Assembly (NCBI GenBank): GCA_009908535.1
Contig: JAAAOD010000110.1
Location: 1 to 6,075 of the forward strand
Length of the DNA: 6,075 nucleotides
Direction: 5' to 3'
Origin: Verrucomicrobiota bacterium
GTDB lineage: Bacteria; Verrucomicrobiota; Verrucomicrobiia; Opitutales; Oceanipulchritudinaceae
The notes beneath the pieces were generated by a model, which saw only the letters and a program-made list of their open reading frames with translations, ran no database searches and had not been told where the DNA came from. Of this stretch, positions 1 to 5,297 are shown in pieces; within the stretch, counting starts at the first letter, position 1, and every line of letters starts with the position of its first letter. The position numbers and the translations under genes are program-made.

Positions 1-240
1 CGGTCCGCCGGTGTAACGGCGCGAAGCGGCAAGGTGGACGGCAAAGCCTTCCCGGCAGAGAAGGTTGAGAAAACGGTGCGCCGTCGAGGGGGCAAGGTTC
101 AGCTTCTGCGCCGCTTCCCCGACGGAGATGGGTTCCGTGGCCTCGGCAAGAACGCCGATCACGTCCAGAACGCGCTGCACCGTTCCTTTGCGTTCGTCCT
201 CCGAAGCAAGGTCCCCTTTCACTGTCCCTCCGGCTGTCAT
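1..240 (-). CDS. IclR-family transcriptional regulator, N-terminal part (cut by window edge)
   Basis: The visible 80 codons encode the N-terminal winged helix-turn-helix of an IclR-type DNA-binding regulator; the effector-binding domain lies beyond the window. Residues 20-34 (starting GTVQRVLDVIGVLAE) match the family's opening helix, 38-49 (ISVGEAAQKLNL) helix 2, and 51-66 (PSTAHRFLNLLCREGF) the recognition helix. The wing follows, ending RRYTGG where IclR proteins usually have a YxLG motif. The ATG at 238-240 overlaps the thiolase stop in a 4-base ATGA, which supports this start and implies translational coupling; no strong Shine-Dalgarno is seen. Known for the family: IclR proteins often control catabolism of aromatic or other organic acids and bind palindromes near promoters. 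Inferred: it regulates the thiolase/DUF35 operon it belongs to, perhaps through the inverted repeat at 1837-1867. The family call is firm; the ligand is unknown. Confidence 0.88.
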   Translation of the reverse strand, partial: MTAGGTVKGDLASEDERKGTVQRVLDVIGVLAEATEPISVGEAAQKLNLAPSTAHRFLNLLCREGFAVHLAASRRYTGGP

Positions 241-1379
241 GAGGCTTCTAGGACATGCACCGTGCAGGCCCCGTGGTCCATGCCGGCAATGCCACCGCCG
301 GTGACATGAATCATGGCCAGACGGGCGTCCTCCACCTGGCGCCGCCCCGCCTGCCCCGTCAAATGCCAGTAGGCTTCCACCGCCTGCGCCACCCCGGACG
401 CGCCCACGGGATGGCCTTTGGCCAGCAGCCCGCCACTCGGATTGACCACCACGTCGCCGCCGTAGGTCGAGCGCCCCTCCCGCAGGAAGGCTGCCGCCTC
501 TCCTTCCGCGCAAAGGCCGAGGGCCTCGTAGTAGACAAGTTCGGCGATGGTGAAGGCGTCGTGCAATTCCACTACATCAAGGTCGCCCGGCTCGATACCG
601 GATGCGGCGTAGGCGTCGGCCACGCAATGCCGCGTGATCTCCGGCCGCAGCATGTCGCGGTACCCGCCCGTCGCTTTCCCGGAATGCAGCTCCGAGGCCC
701 GCACGGACACGCCCCGGGCCCCCGCCCGCCGGGCGAAGGCCTCTGAAGTGACCACGACCGCCGCCGCCCCGTCCCCCGTCGGACAGCACTGGAACAGGGT
801 CAGCGGATCGGCGATCGGCCGGGAGTCCAGAACCTGTTCCACCGTCACTTCCTCCCGGAATTGGGCAAAGGGATTCGCCGCCCCGTGACGGCGCGCCTTC
901 ACGCTCACTTCCGCCAGCAGGGAGGCCGTTTCCCCCCGTTCGTAGAGAAAGCGCCGCGCCCGCATCGCGTACAGGGCCGGCATCACCATGCCGCGGCGGA
1001 CCTCCGGATCCTCCTCCACCAGCGGCAGGGTGCCTCCCCCGAATTGCGTCAGCTTGTCCACCCCCATGACGAGGACCACTTCCGCTCGACCTTCTTCCAC
1101 CGCTTTGCAGGCGAGGTGCAGGGCCGAGGCCCCGCCGGAGCAGGCATTGTCCACGTTCACCACCGGAATTGTCCCGATGCCGAAAACCTTCCCGATGCGC
1201 TGGCCCACCAGCATCCCGCCGAAGGAATGGCCGCAGAAGACCATTTCCACCGCCGAGGAGGGAATGCCCGCCTCGTGCAAGGCTGTCAGGCAGGCCGGCA
1301 CCGCCAGTCCCGGGTAACTTGATTCGCGGTGCTTGCCCATGGGGATCATGCCCGCGCCGAGGATCCGGATGCCCTTCAT
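237..1379 (-). CDS. SCP2-type thiolase / acetyl-CoA acetyltransferase-like protein
   Basis: A 380-residue thiolase-superfamily enzyme, the normal length for the SCP2/lipid-transfer-type branch. It probably cleaves or forms a C-C bond next to an acyl-CoA thioester in the cytoplasm. The nucleophile is Cys80 in VDNACSGGASAL, followed by the helix SALHLACKAVEEG. His273 in ELHDAF replaces the NEAF of classical thiolases, as is usual in this branch. His323 sits in GGLLAKGHPVGASG, the conserved GHPxGASG loop. The C-terminal CxG motif of classical thiolases is absent; the region reads HVTGGGIAGMDHGACTVHVL, with Cys372 nearby. I place the start at ATG 1377-1379 (MKGIRILGAG), which overlaps the DUF35 stop as ATGA. 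An in-frame extension to 1412 is possible but lies in the preceding gene. A GGGGGGG run about 7 bases upstream may serve as ribosome binding site. Thiolases of this type work with DUF35 partners, as in archaeal acetoacetyl-CoA thiolase complexes and benzylsuccinate breakdown (BbsA/BbsB). The substrate cannot be read from sequence. Confidence 0.88.
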   Translation of the reverse strand: MKGIRILGAGMIPMGKHRESSYPGLAVPACLTALHEAGIPSSAVEMVFCGHSFGGMLVGQRIGKVFGIGTIPVVNVDNACSGGASALHLACKAVEEGRAEVVLVMGVDKLTQFGGGTLPLVEEDPEVRRGMVMPALYAMRARRFLYERGETASLLAEVSVKARRHGAANPFAQFREEVTVEQVLDSRPIADPLTLFQCCPTGDGAAAVVVTSEAFARRAGARGVSVRASELHSGKATGGYRDMLRPEITRHCVADAYAASGIEPGDLDVVELHDAFTIAELVYYEALGLCAEGEAAAFLREGRSTYGGDVVVNPSGGLLAKGHPVGASGVAQAVEAYWHLTGQAGRRQVEDARLAMIHVTGGGIAGMDHGACTVHVLEAS

Positions 1380-1813
1380 GACGAGACCCCCCCACTCGGC
1401 GCTTCCACCCACCAGTCCTCTTCGTCCGCCCGCAGGACCACCGGCAGGTCGCAGTCCGCCCCTTCCGGAAGTTCCCCCTTCACGAGGGCGAGCACCCGCA
1501 GGCCGCAGGGAAAATCAACGTAGCCGATCGTGTACGGCACCTCCCGCGCCGCCGAAACATGCACCGTGGAATGCGAATAGAGCGTTCCCCGCCCCTCCGT
1601 CTCGAACGGCTCCATGTCCGCCTGTCCCGTCTCCGGACAGATCGTCGCCGGCGGAAAAGCAAAAGCCCCGCTGCCCCGTGAACGGCTCGCCCGCAGCCGC
1701 ACCTCTCCGTCCCGGATCACCACTTCCCGGCCCCTCCGCGGGGCAAGGTCCGCCAATGGCTCCTTCCCCGAATCCCGCGCTTCGCCCGCTTTCGCCTCAC
1801 TGTTTTCTCGCAT
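1376..1813 (-). CDS. DUF35 / OB-fold protein, thiolase partner with degenerate zinc ribbon
   Basis: A 145-residue protein of the DUF35 (rubredoxin-like ribbon plus OB-fold) family, which forms complexes with SCP2-type thiolases and helps bind the CoA moiety. The family signature is FxFPP (51-55), then ICPETG (58-63), then the OB-fold: GTLYSHSTVHVSA (76-88), VPYTIGYVDFPCGLRVLALVKG (92-113) and a VVLRADEEDWW strand near the end. In typical members CxxCG precedes FPP and CPxCG follows. Here those positions are Ser45, Ser48, Cys59 and Thr62, so three of four zinc ligands are missing and zinc binding is unlikely. The N-terminal 20 residues are polar and look disordered. ATG 1811-1813 is the first ATG after an in-frame stop (TAA) a few codons upstream; no clear Shine-Dalgarno precedes it. 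It is the first gene of the operon and its stop overlaps the thiolase start. The family call is strong; whether the complex is active without zinc is unknown. Confidence 0.85.
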   Translation of the reverse strand: MRENSEAKAGEARDSGKEPLADLAPRRGREVVIRDGEVRLRASRSRGSGAFAFPPATICPETGQADMEPFETEGRGTLYSHSTVHVSAAREVPYTIGYVDFPCGLRVLALVKGELPEGADCDLPVVLRADEEDWWVEAPSGGVSS

Positions 1814-1836
1814 AAATTCTACTGATTAAAATTAAA

Positions 1837-1867
1837 AACGGATTACTGGAATATAAAGCGATCCGTT
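1837..1867. promoter_or_regulatory. Inverted repeat framing the -10 box, candidate operator
   Basis: AACGGAT (1837-1843) and ATCCGTT (1861-1867) are perfect 7-base inverted repeats 17 bases apart. One arm lies in the spacer between the predicted -35 and -10 of the minus-strand promoter; the other is at the predicted transcription start. The spacing (24 bases centre to centre, a little over two helical turns) suits a dimeric or tetrameric regulator bound on one face. The IclR protein encoded in the same operon is the obvious candidate; a regulator outside the window is the alternative. This is a sequence-only prediction. Confidence 0.4.
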
Positions 1868-1879
1868 CGGCCGATTCAA
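1850..1879 (-). promoter_or_regulatory. Predicted sigma-70-like promoter for the DUF35-thiolase-iclR operon
   Basis: On the minus strand, TTGAAT (1874-1879) and TATATT (1850-1855) are separated by 18 bases, a near-consensus -35/-10 pair in an otherwise GC-rich region. Transcription would start near 1843, giving a leader of about 30 bases before the DUF35 ATG at 1813. This is the best promoter-like sequence in the divergent gap 1814-1985. The same AT-rich block gives TATAAA on the plus strand (1852-1857), which could serve the URO-D gene, but I see no convincing -35 for it. Confidence 0.5.
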
Positions 1880-1985
1880 CCCTGAAATCGTGAAAAAGCG
1901 CGGGCCGGGGATGGCGGTCAACAAAGTGCCGAATCCTGCAAAGGCGGTGGTAGCGGGTTCATGCCGGGGCCTTTAGATTGGGGGG

Positions 1986-3005
1986 ATGAAGACGATACGG
2001 ACCCCTGATTTTGAAAACCTGCGGGCGGTGCTGCGGCGGGAGGAACCGGAACGCCCGACGCTCTTTGAGTTCATCAGCACCCCGGAGGTAATGCTGGGGG
2101 AGCCCACCACGGCGGATACGATGGAGGCGTGGCTGGAACAGAACGTGCGCTGTTTTTTCGAAAACGGGTACGATTGCGCGAGCCTGCCGCCGTGGATCAC
2201 GAAATTCATCGAATTTCCGAGGGCGCAGCAGGAGGATGGCGAAACCCGCTCCCAGAATGTGGGGGTCATCCGCGACGAGGCGTCCTTCGAAAAGTATCCG
2301 TGGCCGAACCCGGAGAAATCCGATTACAGCCAGATCAGGGAATGGGAGAAATGGCTCCCGGGCAACGGGAAGTTCATCGGCGTTCTGCCGAGCGGGATCC
2401 TCGAGAACCTGATCGACCTCGTGGGGTATGAGGATCTGTGCTACCTGCTGGCCGATGAACCGGCGTTCGTCGCCCGGATCGCGGAGGCGATCGGGACGCG
2501 GCTCCTGACGTACTACGAACGGCTCCTCGAGTACGACAGCGTCGGCGCCTGCATGGTCAACGACGACTGGGGCTTCAAGACCTCGACGATGCTGTCCACC
2601 ACCCAGATGCGGGAGTTCATTTTCCCCTGGCACAAGAAACTGGTCGACCTGATCCATGCGGCGGGGCGGCCCGCCATCCTGCATTCCTGCGGGAACCTCG
2701 AAACCATCTGGGAGGACATCATCGAGGATCTCGGCTATGACGGGAAGCACTCCTACGAGGACATTTTTCTTCCCGTCGAGGAAGCATACGAGCGCTTCGG
2801 GGAGCGCATCGCCATCCTGGGGGGCATGGACATGGATTTCCTGTGCCGCAAAAACCCGGCGGAAGTGCGGGAGCGCGCCCGCAACCTCCTCGCCCTTTCC
2901 GCCGGCAAAGGCGGCTACGCCCTCGGCAGCGGCAACTCCATCGCCCGCTACGTCCCACGGGAAAACTTCCTCGCCCTGCGCGACGTGGCCCTTGCGGGCG
3001 GCTGA
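1986..3005 (+). CDS. URO-D superfamily protein, methyltransferase-like (not heme synthesis)
   Basis: A 339-residue (beta/alpha)8-barrel protein of the uroporphyrinogen decarboxylase superfamily. The subgroup also contains corrinoid-linked methyltransferases such as MtaA and CmuA. Seen: FENLRAVLRREEPERPTLFE (9-28), typical of the N-terminus; VNDDWGFKTSTMLS (191-204), the DDWG(F)KT strand; RPAILHSCGNL (228-238), with the HxCG metal site at His233 and Cys235; AILGGMDMDFL (276-286); and YALGSGNSIARYVP (311-324). In MtaA a cysteine in a PGCG-type loop supplies the third zinc ligand; here the equivalent place appears to hold Asn317 in GSGNS, so the site may be incomplete or use another ligand. The substrate-binding arginines of true HemE were not recognised. 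The ATG at 1986 is preceded directly by GGGGGG, too close for a normal ribosome binding site. It is divergent from the DUF35 operon and convergent with the MBL gene. The exact reaction is unknown; methyl transfer or demethylation is an inference. Confidence 0.85.
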   Translation: MKTIRTPDFENLRAVLRREEPERPTLFEFISTPEVMLGEPTTADTMEAWLEQNVRCFFENGYDCASLPPWITKFIEFPRAQQEDGETRSQNVGVIRDEASFEKYPWPNPEKSDYSQIREWEKWLPGNGKFIGVLPSGILENLIDLVGYEDLCYLLADEPAFVARIAEAIGTRLLTYYERLLEYDSVGACMVNDDWGFKTSTMLSTTQMREFIFPWHKKLVDLIHAAGRPAILHSCGNLETIWEDIIEDLGYDGKHSYEDIFLPVEEAYERFGERIAILGGMDMDFLCRKNPAEVRERARNLLALSAGKGGYALGSGNSIARYVPRENFLALRDVALAGG

Positions 3006-3021
3006 GGACCGGTTCGCACCT

Positions 3022-3864
3022 TCACACGAGGGTCAGGCGCTCCCCGTTGCCGAGAACGGTGTGAGGGACGCCCCTGCGTCGGCAAGCGTGCTCGAAATCG
3101 GCCGGGTCGGCGGTATTGAAGGCGAAGAGATCAAAGTGATGGGGAACGACGCGGCCCAGGCCGGTGGCGGCAGCGAGCCCGGCGGCCTCGGCAGCGTCGA
3201 GGTTGCCCGCCACCCTGCGCTCCGGCTTGTAGCCGTTGATGGGAAGGAAGGCGAGGTCGATGGTGAAACCCCGCAGCCGCTCCAGCAGTCCCTCGTAAAG
3301 GCGGGTGTCGCCGCTGTGGTAGACGGTCCAGCCGTTGATCTCCGCGACAAAACCCATGAAGTGGGGACAGCCCGCTTCATCGGTGGAAAGCTCGTCATGG
3401 GCGGCGGGCAGCCCGTGCAGGACGATCCCGGCGACTTCGCGGCGCTGACCGTCCTCCATGCCCAGCGGGCGGGCGGGATCCATCCCGAGACGCTCGCCCA
3501 CGAAGCCGCGGTTGGCCTCCGGAATGACCAGGGCCGCTTCCGGATTGGCTTGCAGCAAAGGCTCGAGGGTTTCGCGGTCGAGGTGATCGGTATGGTTGTG
3601 GCTGGAGGTGACGACGTCGATGCCGGTGAGCCGTTCCGGCGCGAGGACCCTTTCCGTGATGCGCTCATGCGGCTTGTCGGTACCGGCGTACTTGCGGGAA
3701 AGGGAATCGGACAGATAGGGATCGAAGAGGAGGGAGCGTCCGCCGCTCAGGACGAGAAAACCGCTCTGCCCCAACCACCAGGCATGCAGCGGTTCCGGCG
3801 GTCCGGAACGCGCTTCGGCAATGTCGGCGAGGAGGGCTTCGTCTTTCCGGATGGCTTGTTTCAT
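3022..3864 (-). CDS. MBL-fold metallohydrolase, UlaG-like
   Basis: A 280-residue metallo-beta-lactamase-fold hydrolase, probably cytoplasmic since no signal peptide is seen. Metal ligands are visible: the HxHxDH motif at 89-94 (HNHTDH), His156 in PAAHDEL, Asp186 in YHSGDT and His242/His243 in VPHHFDLF. The strands WWLGQSGFLVLSG (29-41) and LLFDPYLSD (45-53) open the fold. The pattern FLPINGYKPERR plus VPHHFDLFAFN resembles the branch that includes UlaG (L-ascorbate-6-phosphate lactonase) and other sugar-lactone or phosphodiester hydrolases; E. coli UlaG is longer (about 354 residues), so the function may differ. ATG 3862-3864 lies 5 bases after the stop of the MetE-like gene, with a weak AGG a few bases upstream, so the two form an operon. 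A longer in-frame extension upstream lies inside the MetE-like coding region and is unlikely to be used. It converges with the URO-D gene, leaving only 16 bases. The substrate is unknown. Confidence 0.85.
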   Translation of the reverse strand: MKQAIRKDEALLADIAEARSGPPEPLHAWWLGQSGFLVLSGGRSLLFDPYLSDSLSRKYAGTDKPHERITERVLAPERLTGIDVVTSSHNHTDHLDRETLEPLLQANPEAALVIPEANRGFVGERLGMDPARPLGMEDGQRREVAGIVLHGLPAAHDELSTDEAGCPHFMGFVAEINGWTVYHSGDTRLYEGLLERLRGFTIDLAFLPINGYKPERRVAGNLDAAEAAGLAAATGLGRVVPHHFDLFAFNTADPADFEHACRRRGVPHTVLGNGERLTLV

Positions 3865-3869
3865 GGGAC

Positions 3870-4898
3870 CTAAAGTTCGGCCCGTACTGTGCGGGCTCCC
3901 TCGACCATGCTGGCCAGTTTCTTTTTCGCGGCCCAGCGCGCGGTCTGACTGAGACCGCAGTCGGGAGCGAAGACGAGCTTGTCGGCGGGAGCGTAGCGCA
4001 TGGATTCGCGGATGATGCCGGCGACATCCTCCGGCGTCTCGATGTAGTAACTCTTCACATCGATCACGCCCACGGCGGCATCCATCTTTTTCACCACCTG
4101 CTCGATCAACTCGAGGTAGGCCCAGTGGGTGGTGCACATCTCGATGTGCATTTCATCGGCATGGAGGTCGAGGAACGCGGGGAACATCGCCCCGGGGGTG
4201 CGCTTGCCCACCCCGCGGGCCTTGTAGTTTCCGAAGCAGAGGTGCGTGCACATGCGGGCCTTGCCCACGGCGGGCTCGACGGTGCGGTTGAAGAGGTCGA
4301 CGAACGGGCGCGGATCCGCCTTGTAGGCGTAGCAGCTCATGGACGGCTCATCGACACTGATTTCCCGGCAACCCGCGGTGACAAGGGCCTCGATCTCCTT
4401 GCGCACGATCGGGAGGAGCGCCTCCGTGACGGCCATGCGGTCCGGATACTGTTCGTTGGGAAGAAGGCGTCCGCTCAGCGTGAAGGGGCCGGGAAGGCTC
4501 GCTTTCAGCTCGACCCCCCGAGGGGCGAGGCGGCGCAGGCGCTCGAACTCGGCCACCGCCCCGAGCCCGCGCGGGGCGCGCAGTTCACCGGTAATGGCGT
4601 GCTTGCCCCGCTGATCGTGGGCCGGCGGCCCGAAGCGGCGGGGCGAGGCACTCTCCAGCTCGATGCCCTCGAGATACCCGTAAAAGGAAAGGTTAAAGTC
4701 GAAGCGGGTCTGCTCGCCGTCGGTGATGACGTCGAGGCCGGCGTCAACCTGGTCGTGGATCGCGGCTATGACCGCGTCCTCCTGCATTTCGGCAATGTCG
4801 GCGCTTCCGAACCGGTCGAGGTGCCCGGAAGCGAATTCAAGCCAGCCCGGAACGGGGTAGCTGCCGATGACGGAGGTGCGTAAGGGGCAATCTTGCAT
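3870..4898 (-). CDS. Cobalamin-independent methionine synthase (MetE C-terminal domain) family protein
   Basis: A 342-residue single-barrel protein matching only the catalytic C-terminal half of MetE (full MetE is about 750 residues). MetE-type landmarks in order: SVIGSYPVP (9-17, cf. TTIGSFPQT), ITDGEQTRFD (58-67, cf. GEFERND), LPGPFTLS (135-142), ISVDEPSMS (180-188, cf. IDEPALRE), THLCFGNY (218-225), ADEMHIEM (247-254) and APDCGLSQT (311-319, cf. PDCGLKTR). The four zinc ligands of MetE appear kept: His219, Cys221, Glu253 and Cys314, so it likely activates a thiol (or similar) acceptor for methyl transfer. Known: stand-alone archaeal MetE relatives use corrinoid-bound methyl donors. Inferred: this one may use a donor other than polyglutamyl-folate, or a non-homocysteine acceptor. 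I chose ATG 4896-4898 (MQDCPLRTSV); an in-frame GTG at 4950-4952 would add 18 unconserved residues. It is the first gene of a two-gene operon with the MBL hydrolase. True methionine synthesis is less likely, given the neighbours. Confidence 0.85.
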   Translation of the reverse strand: MQDCPLRTSVIGSYPVPGWLEFASGHLDRFGSADIAEMQEDAVIAAIHDQVDAGLDVITDGEQTRFDFNLSFYGYLEGIELESASPRRFGPPAHDQRGKHAITGELRAPRGLGAVAEFERLRRLAPRGVELKASLPGPFTLSGRLLPNEQYPDRMAVTEALLPIVRKEIEALVTAGCREISVDEPSMSCYAYKADPRPFVDLFNRTVEPAVGKARMCTHLCFGNYKARGVGKRTPGAMFPAFLDLHADEMHIEMCTTHWAYLELIEQVVKKMDAAVGVIDVKSYYIETPEDVAGIIRESMRYAPADKLVFAPDCGLSQTARWAAKKKLASMVEGARTVRAEL

Positions 4899-5108
4899 GG
4901 TCTGTCGGGACGTTTGCGGGTTGGGCGCAGAAAGGAGAGCCCTCCTGACCACGGCATCTTAGCCGGGACCGGAGGATCCCATAAAGGGAGAAGCGGTCCC
5001 CTTTCGCAGATGTGGTATGAAAACGAAGCGGGCGATCCCGTCCATTGGCAGCCGGCCCGGCAATGGAGGTTGACCGGACCACCATTCTCCGACACCCGTC
5101 CGGTTCCA
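4899..5108. promoter_or_regulatory. Divergent non-coding region with several inverted repeats
   Basis: This 210-base stretch separates the minus-strand MetE-like gene from the plus-strand isomerase remnant and should hold the promoter of the MetE-like/MBL operon. Three inverted repeats are visible. AAAGGG (4983-4988) pairs with CCCTTT (4999-5004). CCATTG (5042-5047) pairs with CAATGG (5061-5066) around a partly palindromic GC core. ACCGGAC (5073-5079) pairs with GTCCGGT (5098-5104), just before the remnant's ATG. On the minus strand TAAGAT (near 4960) could be a -10 but lacks a good -35, so I do not assign a promoter. An AGGAGG at 4941-4946 (minus strand) is too far from any start codon to be a ribosome binding site for the gene as called. 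Confidence 0.4.
5042..5066. promoter_or_regulatory. 25-bp imperfect palindrome, candidate operator
   Basis: Perfect 6-base arms CCATTG and CAATGG are symmetric about position 5054. The GC-rich core adds three further complementary pairs, interrupted by three mismatches. It sits about 145 bases upstream of the MetE-like ATG and 43 bases upstream of the remnant's ATG. The symmetry fits a dimeric regulator, and the nearby LacI/GntR-type protein is one candidate. A stem-loop in RNA is the alternative; no U-tract follows, so an intrinsic terminator is unlikely. Confidence 0.35.
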
Positions 5109-5297
5109 ATGATCCACGCCTTCAACCTCATTTCCGTTCCGAACCTTGGCATGAAGGAAGCGCTGCCGCTTGTCCGGGAAACCGGCTACGGCGGGGCGGC
5201 GTAGATCGAAATTTTCTCGAAGCGCTACGCCGCGGAGCTGTCGCCGCGGGATCTCATGGTGCGTTGTCGCCGCGCACTGGAAGCCCTCGGCCTCTAA
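5109..5297 (+). pseudogene. Remnant of a sugar phosphate isomerase/epimerase (TIM barrel N-terminus)
   Basis: Reading from ATG 5109-5111, the frame gives MIHAFNLISVPNLGMKEAL, then LVRETGYGGAA, then a TAG (5202-5204), then IEIFSKRYAAELSPRDLMV, then RCRRALEALGL and a TAA (5295-5297). Across the TAG, the pattern of strand 1 (FNLISVPNL), helix 1 ending in a GYGG turn, strand 2 (IEIF), and a helix preceded by ELSPRDL is that of the first two beta/alpha units of AP-endonuclease-2/xylose-isomerase-like sugar phosphate isomerases, which normally have about 250-300 residues. Only about 60 residues' worth remain, and the homology ends where the convergent regulator gene begins. I read this as a gene inactivated by a nonsense codon and a large 3' deletion. 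No Shine-Dalgarno is evident. Recoding of TAG would still give only a fragment. The alternative, chance resemblance in a GC-rich frame, cannot be excluded without a search. Confidence 0.6.

Noticed and set aside
255..746. A plus-strand open frame of 163 codons antisense to the thiolase
   Set aside because: It is a shadow of the thiolase frame; the translation is His/Arg/Pro-rich with no motif.
1852..1857. TATAAA on the plus strand as the -10 of a URO-D promoter
   Set aside because: No acceptable -35 lies 16-18 bases upstream, and the sequence is explained better as the -10 of the minus-strand promoter.
1959..2750. A minus-strand open frame of 263 codons antisense to the URO-D gene
   Set aside because: The plus strand encodes conserved URO-D motifs (HSCGN, DDWG) over the same stretch; the antisense product shows no domain.
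3006..3021. Possible bidirectional terminator between the convergent URO-D and MBL genes
   Set aside because: The 16-base gap contains no stem of useful length and no T-tract on either strand.
2656..3873. A plus-strand open frame of about 405 codons across the end of the URO-D gene and the antisense of the MBL gene
   Set aside because: Its translation is low-complexity (rich in Ala, Pro, Ser, Gly and Arg) at first and then simply antisense to the MBL gene. It shares no family motifs, while both genes it overlaps have clear active-site motifs. Long antisense frames are expected in GC-rich DNA.
4125..4883. A plus-strand open frame of 252 codons antisense to the MetE-like gene
   Set aside because: The opposite strand carries all MetE zinc-site motifs; the antisense translation has no recognisable domain and no promoter or ribosome binding site.
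4941..4952. AGGAGG and GTG on the minus strand as an alternative start of the MetE-like gene
   Set aside because: The AGGAGG lies downstream of the GTG, inside the would-be extension, with no start codon at the right distance. The added 18 residues show no similarity to the family, so ATG 4896-4898 was kept.
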